Shown here: piece after piece, positions 1-9,682 of the stretch
Numbering within the stretch: position 1 is the first letter of the stretch
How the letters are laid out: the number at the start of each line of letters is the position of its first letter
From: Chrysochromulina parva
Lineage: Eukaryota; Haptophyta; Prymnesiales; Chrysochromulinaceae
Reading direction: 5' to 3'
Assembly (NCBI GenBank): GCA_002887195.1
Contig: PJAB01000129.1
Span: 1-39,002 of the forward strand
Length of the DNA stretch: 39,002 nt
Translations under genes and position numbers: made by a program
Notes under the pieces: model-generated
Told to the model about the DNA's origin: nothing
The model's database searches: none
Seen by the model: only the letters and a program-made list of their open reading frames with translations

Positions 1-737
1 GGAAGGAGCAAGTCTCCCACGCAGCATCTTCAGGGAGCGCCGAGGCACTATGAAGTAGGATTGAGGGATAGGGTGCGCGCGCATCGCGGAAAGGGTGAGG
101 AGGGCCGCGATGAGAATCGAGATTGGGCCTGCCCGGCTAGTTAGTGAGGGGCCGGGCGGGCTGGGGGGTCGCGCGAGCGTGAGAGGGCGAGCTGGGCCCG
201 CGCTGGCGGGCGGGTTCGAGCGTAGATGGGCGGGCTCCACCGACATTTTTAAAGTTTTGTCAAACGAGCAGTAGCCTACGACAGTGCAGTTGACGAGAGA
301 GAGAGCCGCGTGGGGCCCGGGGCCAAACTTTCCCATCGACATCCCGATCGGATCGACGCATATCCGATCTCGTGTTGAGTGAGGATATCAGACGCGCGAC
401 ATCGCGAGGCGTGTACCGGTTTGTAACGGGTCACCTTGATAAGGTTGAGGCCGGTTTGTGTAACTTAGGACACCTTTTGATACGGATTTCGGTTGAGAGG
501 ACACCTTAATCAGAAATTACGGATTGGCCGATTGTAAATAAGTTGTAAACGAGCATCACCAAACTGAGCATCACCACACTTCTTCTTCGAGCTCGCGTGG
601 CTGGACTCTGCCCGCTTCTTGTCCTCGAGGATCAGCTGTGAATTCACACTGTGTTAACAACACGTTGGATCGTTCTTTCTTTTACTGGAACGAATGCATG
701 CAACCTGTGCATGAAACTACAAGTATCGCTTTAATCA
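1..737. other. Intergenic region with short imperfect repeats
   Basis: I see no convincing gene here. From about 240 onward the sequence is visibly less GC-rich than the coding regions, as expected for a promoter or 5' region of the plus-strand gene starting at 738. An imperfect direct repeat of about 35 bases lies at roughly 416-485: both halves start CCGGTTTGT and contain CACCTT followed by GAT. A second tandem duplication (GAGCATCACC followed by AAACT or ACACT) lies at about 551-580. A short GA run sits near 295. No tRNA or rRNA is recognisable. Confidence 0.4.
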
Positions 738-1898
738 ATGCTTCGCCATAGCCATGCTAGCGGCGAGCACTGCGGCCTGGGGCGCCCAGACTCGCTGCCA
801 ACGCTCAAGGACTGGGATACGCGCAGAGGCCCTCCCGGTCTGCGAGCGGCTGTGCTACAACGCGAGTTCGAAGCCCTCGGCGGCTCTCCAGGCAGTCATC
901 ATCGTGTCCGTGTCGAGATCGGCGAGGAAGACGGACACTCGCCCCAGGCTCCGTCGAAGTCACCGTCGAAGCAGCCTCCATCGGCCCTATGTCATTTGCC
1001 GCTGCAGGCCCCGCTATCGTCGCGTTTTGGCTCGCTTGTCAATGTGCTAGAACTGCACATCGCCGAGGCACAAGCGAACCGAGCTGCCACGCCTAAGCAC
1101 GGCAACTCCGATCACGGGCTCGACATCTCCTCTCGCCTCGTGTCCGAGTCGTGCCTTCTCGCGCTGCGCCAGCTAGCCGGGGTCACGTCGCCCAAGCTCG
1201 GCCCCGTGCTTCAGCGCATCGCGGACGCGCTCGAGCCATGCCTCTTCTCCCAGACTCACCGCGATGCCATCGGCCACCGGCTCTCATACGAACAGATTAC
1301 CAAGCTCGTGCTGCAGCCCCAGCTCGCGGACGCGGCCGAGCGCACCGAGGACGCCGAGGCCGCGCGTGTGCGCACGCTCGGGCAGCTCAATCTCGAAGAG
1401 GCGATGGCTATCAGCCTGCGGCGCAGCCTCGAAGAGCACAGGGCGGCGCTACGCAAGTTGCAGAGGCAGTACGAGGCGCTGCAGGTGAGGGCCGAGACCG
1501 ACCAGCGCGAGGCGAAAGCCGAGCTGGACGCACAACTGGCTGCCTGCCAGCTCGAGCACCTCGCAGAGAGCGCTGCGCTCCACGCTGAGCTCGAGCGTCT
1601 GCGCGAGAGCCACGTGGACGTGAGCCGCGTGGACATCGAAGGCTCCGAGATGAACAGCGAGATGAACTATGAGGGCGTTGATGCGAGCGCCGCGCTGGCC
1701 ATGCGCCACTTCGGAGAGCTCGTCGTTGCGCAGGCGCAGGCGGACGCGGCGAAGGCCGATCTGCGCGCCTCGGCTGCGGGGCGCATCAGGGCCGTCATTG
1801 CGCTCGCGCGCTCCCTAAAGAAGGTTGAGAAGCTCGAGGCGGAGGTGCTCAGGCTGCGTGCCCGTGTGAGCCAGAGGAATTGTACAAAGACCGAGTAA
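738..1898 (+). CDS. Coiled-coil protein, possibly TSNAXIP1-N-like
   Basis: This is an intronless 386-residue frame beginning at ATG 738 and ending TAA. Residues 1-95 are disordered and Ser/Pro-rich. Residues about 95-195 look helical and include a segment reading SPKLGPVLQRI. That segment, with a LQREFEALG stretch near residue 40, faintly recalls the N-terminal domain of TSNAXIP1-type ciliary coiled-coil proteins; this is a weak resemblance by eye. Residues about 205-290 and 320-380 form strong Ala/Glu/Arg/Leu-rich coiled coils. There is no signal peptide or membrane segment. It converges with the next gene, leaving about 200 bases between them. The reading frame is credible from its length and heptad character; the function is unknown. 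Confidence 0.65.
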   Translation: MLRHSHASGEHCGLGRPDSLPTLKDWDTRRGPPGLRAAVLQREFEALGGSPGSHHRVRVEIGEEDGHSPQAPSKSPSKQPPSALCHLPLQAPLSSRFGSLVNVLELHIAEAQANRAATPKHGNSDHGLDISSRLVSESCLLALRQLAGVTSPKLGPVLQRIADALEPCLFSQTHRDAIGHRLSYEQITKLVLQPQLADAAERTEDAEAARVRTLGQLNLEEAMAISLRRSLEEHRAALRKLQRQYEALQVRAETDQREAKAELDAQLAACQLEHLAESAALHAELERLRESHVDVSRVDIEGSEMNSEMNYEGVDASAALAMRHFGELVVAQAQADAAKADLRASAAGRIRAVIALARSLKKVEKLEAEVLRLRARVSQRNCTKTE

Positions 1899-2106
1899 CG
1901 CGAGTGTAATATGCGGTTCGTGTGCTGTGTGTACATACGGCCCGTTTTTCGTTGCACCAAAGCTCTACGCGTCACCGCCTCACCGCCTCGAGTGCGCCGC
2001 CGAGCTGGGTCTTGCAAAGCTGGGGCCCCACGCCCAAGACCTGAGCGACGACCAGAACAAGGCACGCTGGAATTGGAACACACTCTGGATGCATGCAATA
2101 AGCTCC

Positions 2107-2970
2107 TCATAGGTACGCGTGTGCGTGTGTGTCTGCACCATTTCCACGACCGCGTGCGCCTCGTCGAGTGGGACTGTCGTCGGCTCGCTGCCTGTGACCG
2201 GCAGCCAGCGTGGCGTACGGTGCCGTAGAGAAGATGATGCTGTGGTCCTCCCCAGCGTCGTCGGACGAGTCCGCCGCGTCAGAAGCGGCCTCGTCCTCTG
2301 AGTTCATCTCTGATGAGCCTCCTGGAGGCTTCTGGTACCGTGACTGCTGGGAAGTCTTGCGCCGACGAGCGGAGACAGCTGCGAGCGCCTTGTCGCGAAT
2401 TTCGCGCCGCCGGCGATGCTCGAGGCATGAGCGCACCATTGCTCTTGAGGCGGCGCCGATCGCGACAAGGCTAGCCAGCGTGGCCATGGCGACGACGGTT
2501 GCTGATGAGCTGCTGTCGATGCCTCCGACGGGCACTCCTGGCGGAGGCAAAGTCGGAGGAGCATGCGGCCACGCTGCAAGTAGTGGTGGCACGGGGCAAG
2601 GAGACGGTGGCGGCCGCGGAGGCGGATAAGGCTTGGGTGGCAGCGGCGAAGGCCATGGTGGCGAAAATGGGAGGAACGGTGGCGGTGGCGGCGGAGGTGG
2701 CGGCGGAGGTGGCAGTGAAGGTGGCGGGGGCGCCTGTGGAGGAGCAGGAGGTGTAGACGGTGGAGGCGGCGGAGGAGGCGGCGGTGGAGGCGGTGGTGGT
2801 GGAGGGTTCCCAGGCGGAGGGCTTCCAGGCGCCTTAGGGCTTCGCGATATCGTGTTAAGCAACATGTCAATCTTGGACACTGCTGAAGCGGGCGACGGTG
2901 TTGGGTGCTTCATCGCGAAGAAAGTGAAAAGATGACTTTTCGTCTTTTCATATTTAGCCTTCAATTGCAT
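2107..2970 (-). CDS. Proline-rich single-pass membrane protein
   Basis: The frame runs from ATG 2970 (a second in-frame ATG lies at 2913) to 2107 and encodes up to 287 residues. Residues about 50-145 are almost pure proline with Ser, Ala and Leu, a rod-like or extensin-like tract. A single hydrophobic segment follows at about residues 157-176 (SATVVAMATLASLVAIG). It is followed by basic residues (EHRRRREIR) that would mark the cytosolic side, and then a tail of about 100 residues with an acidic cluster and an Arg/Gly-rich end. No classical signal peptide is obvious, so the topology (Pro-rich part outside, charged tail inside) is inferred. Pro-rich-plus-membrane architectures are common in algal cell-surface proteins. 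No enzymatic domain is visible. The end of the gene lies about 200 bases from the convergent coiled-coil gene. Confidence 0.55.
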   Translation of the reverse strand: MQLKAKYEKTKSHLFTFFAMKHPTPSPASAVSKIDMLLNTISRSPKAPGSPPPGNPPPPPPPPPPPPPPPPSTPPAPPQAPPPPSLPPPPPPPPPPPPFLPFSPPWPSPLPPKPYPPPRPPPSPCPVPPLLAAWPHAPPTLPPPGVPVGGIDSSSSATVVAMATLASLVAIGAASRAMVRSCLEHRRRREIRDKALAAVSARRRKTSQQSRYQKPPGGSSEMNSEDEAASDAADSSDDAGEDHSIIFSTAPYATLAAGHRQRADDSPTRRGARGRGNGADTHAHAYL

Positions 2971-3063
2971 GCATGACTACAAGCAAACGAGGTAGCTTGT
3001 AGTGCCGGCTGGTTACAAGAGTAGGTACTACACCCCCGAAAGCCAGACCCCAAAAAGTCGAAA

Positions 3064-5892
3064 TCACTCTCCTGCAACCACACTCCCATCCGATCGGCTC
3101 GCATACTTGTCAAGAATTTGTGCACGCATGTTGAGCCGCTCGAACATGACGCGCGTGAGGCACATGGTCTTGAGCTTGCTCGTGGCCTTGACAGAGGCGT
3201 ACCGCGTCTCCTTCCGGAGAAGCGCACGCGAGCCGAAGACGTCGCCACTCGCCATCTGCGCGAGCAGCACGTCGCCCTTGCCCTGTTCGGTGCGTATCGT
3301 CTCCGCCGTGCCCGAGATGATCACGTACAGAGCGTCCCCCTCCTCTCCTTGCTCAAAGACCCAGTCGGCCTCGTCGAATGTCACCTCAACCATGCAGTCG
3401 CGCAGCTGGTCGAGCTCCTTGGGCGAGAGCTCGCTGAAGACCTCGGCCGAGGCGATCGAATGCATCAGGCGCGTCTCGACGATTCGAAGCGAATCCACTA
3501 CGCTCTCGGCCGTTGCCCGCTGCCTGGGGAGCTGGGGCTCGGACGAGACCCGACTTTTGGCGCTGGCCACCTCGTCGGCGGACCAAGCTTGTTCGAAGTA
3601 CTGGCCATCGATCTTGATGAAGCTGTCCACGGTGATGTCCCTCAGAAAGAAAGCAAGTTCCTTCTTGCTGAACTCCGTCTTGGTACGCAGGGCCGCCTCG
3701 AGCGCCTTGCTGAAGATCTCAGTTCCTCTCCTTGGCCTCGTAGGGCCGACGTTCTTCCACTTTGCACCAAGAACAACGCCCTCGCCGCCGCCGCCGCCCT
3801 CGCCGCCGCCCTCGCCGCCGCCCTCGCCGCCGCCCTCGCCGCCGCCCTCGCCGCCGCCGCCGCCGTCCTCGCCGCCGCCAAACGAGTCGAGGGTGGCTTT
3901 CTTGAGCTCGGCGCCGCGCGTGCGAACTTTGGCAAAGTTGGCGGCCTCGAGCTGGCTGATCTCGAGGTTGGGTGCACCGTCGCCCTCTCGTGACGTGTTG
4001 GCCTCGACGATGCGTGCAACGTAGTGCATCAAGTGATCCACACACCGAGCGATCGGTTGTCGCGGGCCGCTCGCCGTGGCGCGCTCGAGCGGCTGCTTAC
4101 GTTGGTGCACGAAGCGGCGGAACTCGGTGGTTGCTTGCTCCTCGAGGGTGAGCAAGTACTGACCCCCGTCCGCCGCGTGCGCTTCTGCGATCTCTTCGTC
4201 CGTCGGCAGCGCAAGGATGGCAGCGAGTCGGACGATGGCCTCCAGAAAATCTGGGTAGCTCAGATTACGCAGGGCACGCTCGGAAGCATCCGAATAGTCG
4301 TCGCAGCACCGGATGCGCGACCAGAGGAAGATGAGACGCGCGTCGCACTGCGTGAGCTGCTCGTTGGCGAAGAGACCGAGGTGCTCCAGCAGAGCAAGCC
4401 ACTCGGCCAACGAGAGTAGTGATCGCGTGTCGAGCACGTTTGCACTCGCGCCTTCATTCCCCTCCGCGTACTTGACGTACAAGGCGCGCAGCGAGGGCGC
4501 GTGCCGTCGAAGGACCAAGGAAGTCGACTTGATGTACAAGTAGCGCGCGCGGAACGCGTTCGTGTTGTGCATGCACTCGGGCGGCAGGTGGAGCTCGAGC
4601 GAGCGGAACAACTCCTCGAGCGCGTCGGACACGTCGGCGATGCGCCCGCTCCTCACGTACTTCTCGATAGCGATCCTAATGATCACCTCCATGAACTCGT
4701 GCCGGTTGAGTCGGTTGGGTCGGTTGTGCTTGTCGAGGTGCACGGTCGATTTCTCGGGCGCGTCGACCGTCAAAAAGATCAGCTCGATAAGGCGAGCGGG
4801 GAAGGCGGGCGAAATCAGTCGCCCATCCCTGCAAATGCACAGTAGGCTCGTCACACCGATGTCGAAGACTTCCGGCTCGTAGTCGCTGTTGCCCGACAGG
4901 TTCTTCACATTCCTCGCGTCCTTGCCCGCGTAGTAGTCCAGCACGCCGTACATGAAGCGCGCGTGGCTGAACAGCGTCTCTCTGACCTCCTCCACCTCAT
5001 CAGTCAGCAGCTCGCCTTCTCTGTCCGCGCGTGCCCCTCGCATGCCTGCATCGTCACTGTTGACGATGAGCTTGAGCAGGCCGTGCCCTCGGCGCGCGAG
5101 CGACCAGTCGGCCTCGAACATGCGTCGAAGCGACTGCTGCGTCTCGTACAAATCGCCCGAGAGGGACGTCTCCTTGCGCGGCGCCCACAAGACTGAGTCC
5201 TCGACACGCCACGTTTTGGCCTTGCTGTTTGTGCGTCTGTCGCCCACACTGCCGCCCAAGCGTGCCGCGCGGCCCGCCTCCGCTTCCGACAAGGTCATTG
5301 GGAGCGGCTTCCTCCAGTCAGACGCGTGCCCCACATACTGGCCAAGCACCGGAAGCTCCACAAAGAAACGGTTGCGACGAACCTCGCCAATGCCGTCCTC
5401 GAACGCGTCGTTGAGCTCTTTGCTTTCGTGCTTGGGATTGGAGAGACCTTGGAGCAGCTGGGCCACACGGCCTGCGCGCCGATGATGCCGCTTCTCAAAG
5501 TCGTGCGTAGCCTGCGAGACGTGCACAGGCAAGTCCTCACCCATGCCCTCGTGTTCTATATTTCCCACGCGGAAGCTCTTGACGGGGTTGAAGGGCTCCC
5601 GCTTCGAAGGGGGGAGGGGTACGGGATTGTCAGCCACCACTACGCGCGCGCGCGAGAAAAGGTCGAAGTCGGACGACTTGACCGCCTCCATGTAGTAGAG
5701 CTGCTCGACACTCGTCTCCTTGTACTTGTCTCTCATCCGCAAGAAGAGTGTATGGGGCGAGTCGCATCGATCGTTGATAAATCGCATCGAAACATCTACG
5801 CTTACGGTGCTCATAGGGATCGAGGGCATGAGCGGAACGCTGGAGCTGTGAGGCGGCGAGCTGCGTTTCTTGAAGGATTCGGAGCCCATCAT
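3064..5892 (-). CDS. EF-hand-like, cyclic-nucleotide-binding-fold protein
   Basis: This intronless frame of 942 residues starts at tandem ATGs (5892 and 5889). The long N-terminal part is helical and contains two segments resembling EF-hand helices, LNRHEFMEVI at about residue 397 and LSYPDFLEAI at about 547, without clear calcium loops. A Gly/Glu linker (GGGEGGGEGGGE) spans about residues 669-704. The last 130 residues form a cyclic-nucleotide-binding fold: FSELSPKELDQL, then FEQGEEGDALYVIISG, then a phosphate-binding-cassette region reading GDVFGSRALLRKETRYASVKA. The expected Glu of the FGE motif is Ser here, while the Arg is kept, so binding may be altered or lost. The architecture recalls large flagellar or ciliary regulatory proteins of protists, but that role is inference. 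Confidence 0.8.
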   Translation of the reverse strand: MMGSESFKKRSSPPHSSSVPLMPSIPMSTVSVDVSMRFINDRCDSPHTLFLRMRDKYKETSVEQLYYMEAVKSSDFDLFSRARVVVADNPVPLPPSKREPFNPVKSFRVGNIEHEGMGEDLPVHVSQATHDFEKRHHRRAGRVAQLLQGLSNPKHESKELNDAFEDGIGEVRRNRFFVELPVLGQYVGHASDWRKPLPMTLSEAEAGRAARLGGSVGDRRTNSKAKTWRVEDSVLWAPRKETSLSGDLYETQQSLRRMFEADWSLARRGHGLLKLIVNSDDAGMRGARADREGELLTDEVEEVRETLFSHARFMYGVLDYYAGKDARNVKNLSGNSDYEPEVFDIGVTSLLCICRDGRLISPAFPARLIELIFLTVDAPEKSTVHLDKHNRPNRLNRHEFMEVIIRIAIEKYVRSGRIADVSDALEELFRSLELHLPPECMHNTNAFRARYLYIKSTSLVLRRHAPSLRALYVKYAEGNEGASANVLDTRSLLSLAEWLALLEHLGLFANEQLTQCDARLIFLWSRIRCCDDYSDASERALRNLSYPDFLEAIVRLAAILALPTDEEIAEAHAADGGQYLLTLEEQATTEFRRFVHQRKQPLERATASGPRQPIARCVDHLMHYVARIVEANTSREGDGAPNLEISQLEAANFAKVRTRGAELKKATLDSFGGGEDGGGGGEGGGEGGGEGGGEGGGEGGGGGEGVVLGAKWKNVGPTRPRRGTEIFSKALEAALRTKTEFSKKELAFFLRDITVDSFIKIDGQYFEQAWSADEVASAKSRVSSEPQLPRQRATAESVVDSLRIVETRLMHSIASAEVFSELSPKELDQLRDCMVEVTFDEADWVFEQGEEGDALYVIISGTAETIRTEQGKGDVLLAQMASGDVFGSRALLRKETRYASVKATSKLKTMCLTRVMFERLNMRAQILDKYASRSDGSVVAGE

Positions 5893-6459
5893 TGTGACGG
5901 TAATGAAAACACAACTGCATAATTACTCCTTAAAAGCCCCCCAAACTACGTCTTGAGGCTACACAGGCTCTTTTGCATGCAGGCTCATCTCTTCCGCTGT
6001 CGAGTCTCGTCTGTACACGAGAGGCAAGCGGAGGGGGTCGCTCCGCTCGACTGCGACTCTCGGCGGCCGTCTGCGACTCCCTAAAGGACGGGAGTCGGGA
6101 CAGGCGCGAGGTTCTCGAGCGCGGGTATACATCATAACACCGAGGGGAGGTGAGTCAGTCGAGTGAGTCAGCTGTCAGGACCGGACCGAACGACCGATCT
6201 GGATCTCGGTCTCTGGGAGTCAGCATCTGGCATGAGTGTCATCGCTTAGTCATCGCGAGGCCGACGGAGGGAGGGGAACGTGGAAGAGACAAGACGAGAG
6301 TGAAGAGGCAGCGGTGATGGGCGGGGTGAGTCGTGGCGTGATATAGGTTATAGATAGAGCGACCAGACGCAGCCCATACCGGTACGTTCGGACGCTCATC
6401 TCACACACGACACGACAGCGCCACGGGGTTGGCCGTATCTCAGACACAGCTGCTCCGCG
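5893..6459. other. Intergenic region with a short hairpin
   Basis: This lies between two minus-strand genes and would hold the 3' end of the tyrosinase fusion and the promoter of the EF-hand/cNMP gene. I see no credible coding sequence. The most structured element is a perfect 8-bp inverted repeat with an 8-base loop at 6074-6097 (CGACTCCC, then GGGAGTCG). A run of GTGAGTCAG-like words lies at about 6150-6170. Confidence 0.4.
6074..6097. repeat. Short perfect inverted repeat
   Basis: Arms CGACTCCC and GGGAGTCG are separated by 8 bases. It could form a small hairpin in the 5' region of the minus-strand gene starting at 5892. No further support for a function. Confidence 0.4.
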
Positions 6460-9141
6460 TCATGGCGCCTCCTCCTGCTCGTTGGCCTCCGCTGCTTCAC
6501 CCTGCCGCTCGGCGCTCACAACGGCGCTCATGAGCGCTTGCATGCGCTCCACATCAGCGGCGGAGAGCGCCACGCGGTCGCGCGAGTAGTAGGGACTCAT
6601 CACATCCGACGACGCGTCCGAGTGGCCGAGGCCGAGGCAGTGTCCGATCGCGTGCAGCGCCACGGGCAGCAGGGCGAAATAGTGCTCCTCGCCCTTGAGG
6701 AAGCGCCTGTGGGGATGGCGAGATGCGCGGCCGTTGGGCGTCGTGTTGGGCGCCCCGACTCGGAGGAGCTCCCACTGCTCCATCTCGTCGAACGAGATCG
6801 CGTCGTGCCGGGCTCTGACCAGGCAGCCTCCGGGGCCGTCGAAGACGAAGTTGTTGGCGGGGGAGAGGTCGACGAAACTGATGAGGATGTCGGCGTCGGC
6901 GCTCGCGACGGCGCTCTCGTCGACGTGAACGAACGTGAGCCCCGAAGGGACCGCCCAAGCTGTGAAGGCAGCGGCCAGCTCGCCCACGACGTCGCTCACC
7001 TCGAGATAGGCGGGCACGCTCGCGCCGACGAGGCGCCATCGAACAGTGGCCCGATAGGGCGGCGGCGTGCCCGCCACCTCCGCCGGAGTCTCGACCGCAT
7101 CATACAGAAGGCCGCTCGCTACGAGCGCACGCCGCGTCCGCGGCCCCACAATGCCGTCCGCCTCGTCGACGCCAACCAGGCCGGCTGCTAGCTGCACCGC
7201 CTGCACGGCTGCACGTGTCCGCGGACCGAAGACGCCGTCGACCTGGGGGGGGTCTGCCACGTGATCCGCCAGCAGCATCTGAAGCACCGCCACCGCCTCC
7301 GCCTCCGCCTGCGCCTGCGCCTGCACCTGTGCCTGCGCCTGCAACTCCGCGGCCGCGCCGCCCGCACCAGCCGCGGCACATTCCCTCAGCATGCCGAGGG
7401 AGGGGGGGAAGCGTGGCCCGCAGAGGACAGGCGCTGGTACAGCCGTCCCGTCGCGTTCCTCCAGCTGGCCGTTCGGGTGCTCGATGAGTACATGGAGCCG
7501 CGTGCTGCGCGCTGACAGTCCATTACGCTCGAGGGCCGCCGTCACATCGACCGTCACGTCGACTATGACGTCGTCCTCATCGTCCTCGTCGGCCTCCCCA
7601 GCCGGCGCTCGGTACGGCGAGCCCGCACGCATCGGCCGCAGCAGCCGCGTTGGAAAGAAGACGACCCCAAACCCCGCGTAGCTGGGCGCGTCGAGCAGCC
7701 TTGTGCGCCAGCTGGGCGTCGTCGTGGTCACGTCCGTCGCGGTGCCGAGGGCACCGCCGGCGCCAGCAGCACTGGTGGCACCTGCGCCGGCGGGCGGGCC
7801 TGTCCGCAGCGGCGAGATCCACGGCCTACCGGTACCCTCGACGCCGTACTGAGAACTCACGAAGACGTGTAGCACGCACGGGCCATCGAGCAATCGCACA
7901 TCGACCTTCTCAAAGAGCGCCACGTACGGCGGCGCGGCGCCCCGCGCCGCACCAGCCAGCGCCATCCCGGGCAGCGAGTCGTACGCAAAGCCGAGCGCAT
8001 ACCCTGGTCTGAAGGCATCGCGCGCGTGGAACTGCGCGCCGGTGTGCGGGTTGACGAAGCTCAGGTACGGTCCGAAGGGGCCTGTGGGGAACCCCTTGGA
8101 GTGCAAAGCTAGCGCGTCCAATGGGTGCGTTGGGAGCGGCAGCGGCGAGCAACCCCTCTCCATCTCGACTGCGGCGTCGGGGTGAAGCTCGAGGTACTTT
8201 GCAAAGAGTCGATCGAGGGTGGCGAGGTGCAGGGGAAAGAGGGGATGGAAGGCGCACTCACTCGAAGCCATCAGCCCTCCCGCGATCCCGAGTACCGTAT
8301 GGTGCAGCTCCTCGAGCGACACGTGGCGCAGGCTGGCGCCGCTGTAGCGCGAGCACGCGTGCACTCGGTATAGGGGCGCGAGCAGACTCGCACACGCCCT
8401 CTCGGCCAAGCCACTGCGCTCGAGAGCGCCGCGGATGTCGTCGTCGGAGAAGATCGAGCTGAGCCGATACCCGTGGGACGTCCCGACCGGCACGGCGCGA
8501 TTCGGGAAGAAGGCGTTCTCAAGCTCAACAGCCATCAAGGCGTCGCGCACGACCGACGGCACGACCTCGCCGGCACGCGTGGGGTGTGTCCAGTCCCAAT
8601 ATGGGAGTCCCAATGTGCCGTCGCCGCCGAGGGCGAGGTCGGCGCGGCGCAGCATGCGCTCATACTCGAGTAGGTACGCGCGATGCCACGGCGGGAAACT
8701 CACGCGCCGGTGCGTGCAGTGCTGCTCCACCTCGACCGACGAGCCACTCACTGAGCCTCCAACTGAGCCTGTGGTCTTCGGCAGTCCCGCACGCAGTCCC
8801 GCATGCAGCGCAGCAAGCCGGTACGCTTGGGACGTGCCGGGCACGCCGGCCACATTCTCGCGTAGCTTGAGCATCGCCTGCACGAAGCGCTTGCGCTCCT
8901 CGGCCCCCAGCGTACGGCACTCTTTGCGGATGACGATCACCCGCTCGTCCAGTGGAGCCTCGAACCACTTGCCAGCGTGCGGCAGCGACGTGAGCACAGC
9001 TGCGGCATGCGAGTGCGGCGGCGTGTCCGTCGCCTCCTTCCCACTCGGGATCTTGCCGAGCACTGGCGATGGGACGAGCCCGGCCGTAGGTCGAATCCAG
9101 CCGTGGGCGCCATCCAGCGGTCGAAGAGCCTCTCCACCCCT

Positions 9142-9172
<31 letters not shown>

Positions 9173-9426
9173 CGAGGGGGTGGAGGCGGCGGAGGCGGCT
9201 TCGGTGGAGGCCGTGGAGCATCCACGGTGCTGCTGCTGTCGTCACTGCTATCGTCATCGCTGCTGTCGTCGTCCCTCTTCTCAAACGCAGCAGCGGCAGG
9301 GGTTGGCTTGACGTCCTCGGGTGCCGTCACGCCGCTCCCCCGCCGGCGCTCGAGTGCAAAGACCACGCAGCCAATGAGTGCGAGCACTCCGCCGATGATG
9401 AGTATGATCAGCAAACTGGGCGTCAT
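6460..9426 (-). CDS. Membrane-anchored tyrosinase/PG-binding/matrixin fusion
   Basis: A single 988-residue frame from ATG 9426. Residues about 4-25 are a membrane anchor (SLLIILIIGGVLALIGCVVF), followed by an acidic Ser/Asp stretch and a poly-Pro tract. Residues about 150-630 are tyrosinase-like. The CuA site appears complete: LHAGL near 204, then HRRVSFPPWHR at 237-249, then LPYWDW. The CuB site keeps the fold (LHHTVLGIAGG at 372, FPLHLATLDRLF at 397) but two of its three expected His ligands read Leu. Two peptidoglycan-binding-like repeats follow (DGVFGPRTRAAV at about 735; DGIVGPRTRRAL at about 760). The C-terminus is a matrixin-type metalloprotease with zinc motif ALHAIGHCLGLGH at 922-935 and the Met-turn DVMSPYY. 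The catalytic Glu of HExxH is Ala. Probably an extracellular or cell-surface protein; binding rather than catalysis is inferred. Confidence 0.85.
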
Positions 9427-9682
9427 TTGGCCTCAATAGATCGCGACAATGCGCTGGCTCCGCGTTGCGGCAGCCCGACCTGCAAGACCACAACCGCCAT
9501 TTCGGAAAGGTCGCATGCCTATCCTTGTGAATGTGAACATGTGTGAATGATGAAAAACGCGAAAAGAGATGGAGTGGAGCCACCAAGATTTCATATCGAT
9601 ACATTACACAGACGGTCCCAGTTCTGTCAACGAAGTGCAAATTATTCCAAAACGAAATCCGAAGTATCGAGCGATCGTCTCG
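9427..9682. other. Short intergenic region
   Basis: About 250 bases between two minus-strand genes. It would contain the promoter of the tyrosinase fusion and the 3' end of the ankyrin/DnaJ gene. It is less GC-rich than the flanks. No gene is seen. Confidence 0.3.

Noticed and set aside
3002..4024. Plus-strand frame of 340 residues with a Pro/Ser repeat
   Set aside because: It is antisense to the cNMP-fold gene and stays open because of the Gly/Glu repeat there. The minus strand has recognisable domains.
8435..9439. Plus-strand frame of 334 residues with poly-Gly
   Set aside because: Antisense to the tyrosinase fusion, low-complexity, no domain.
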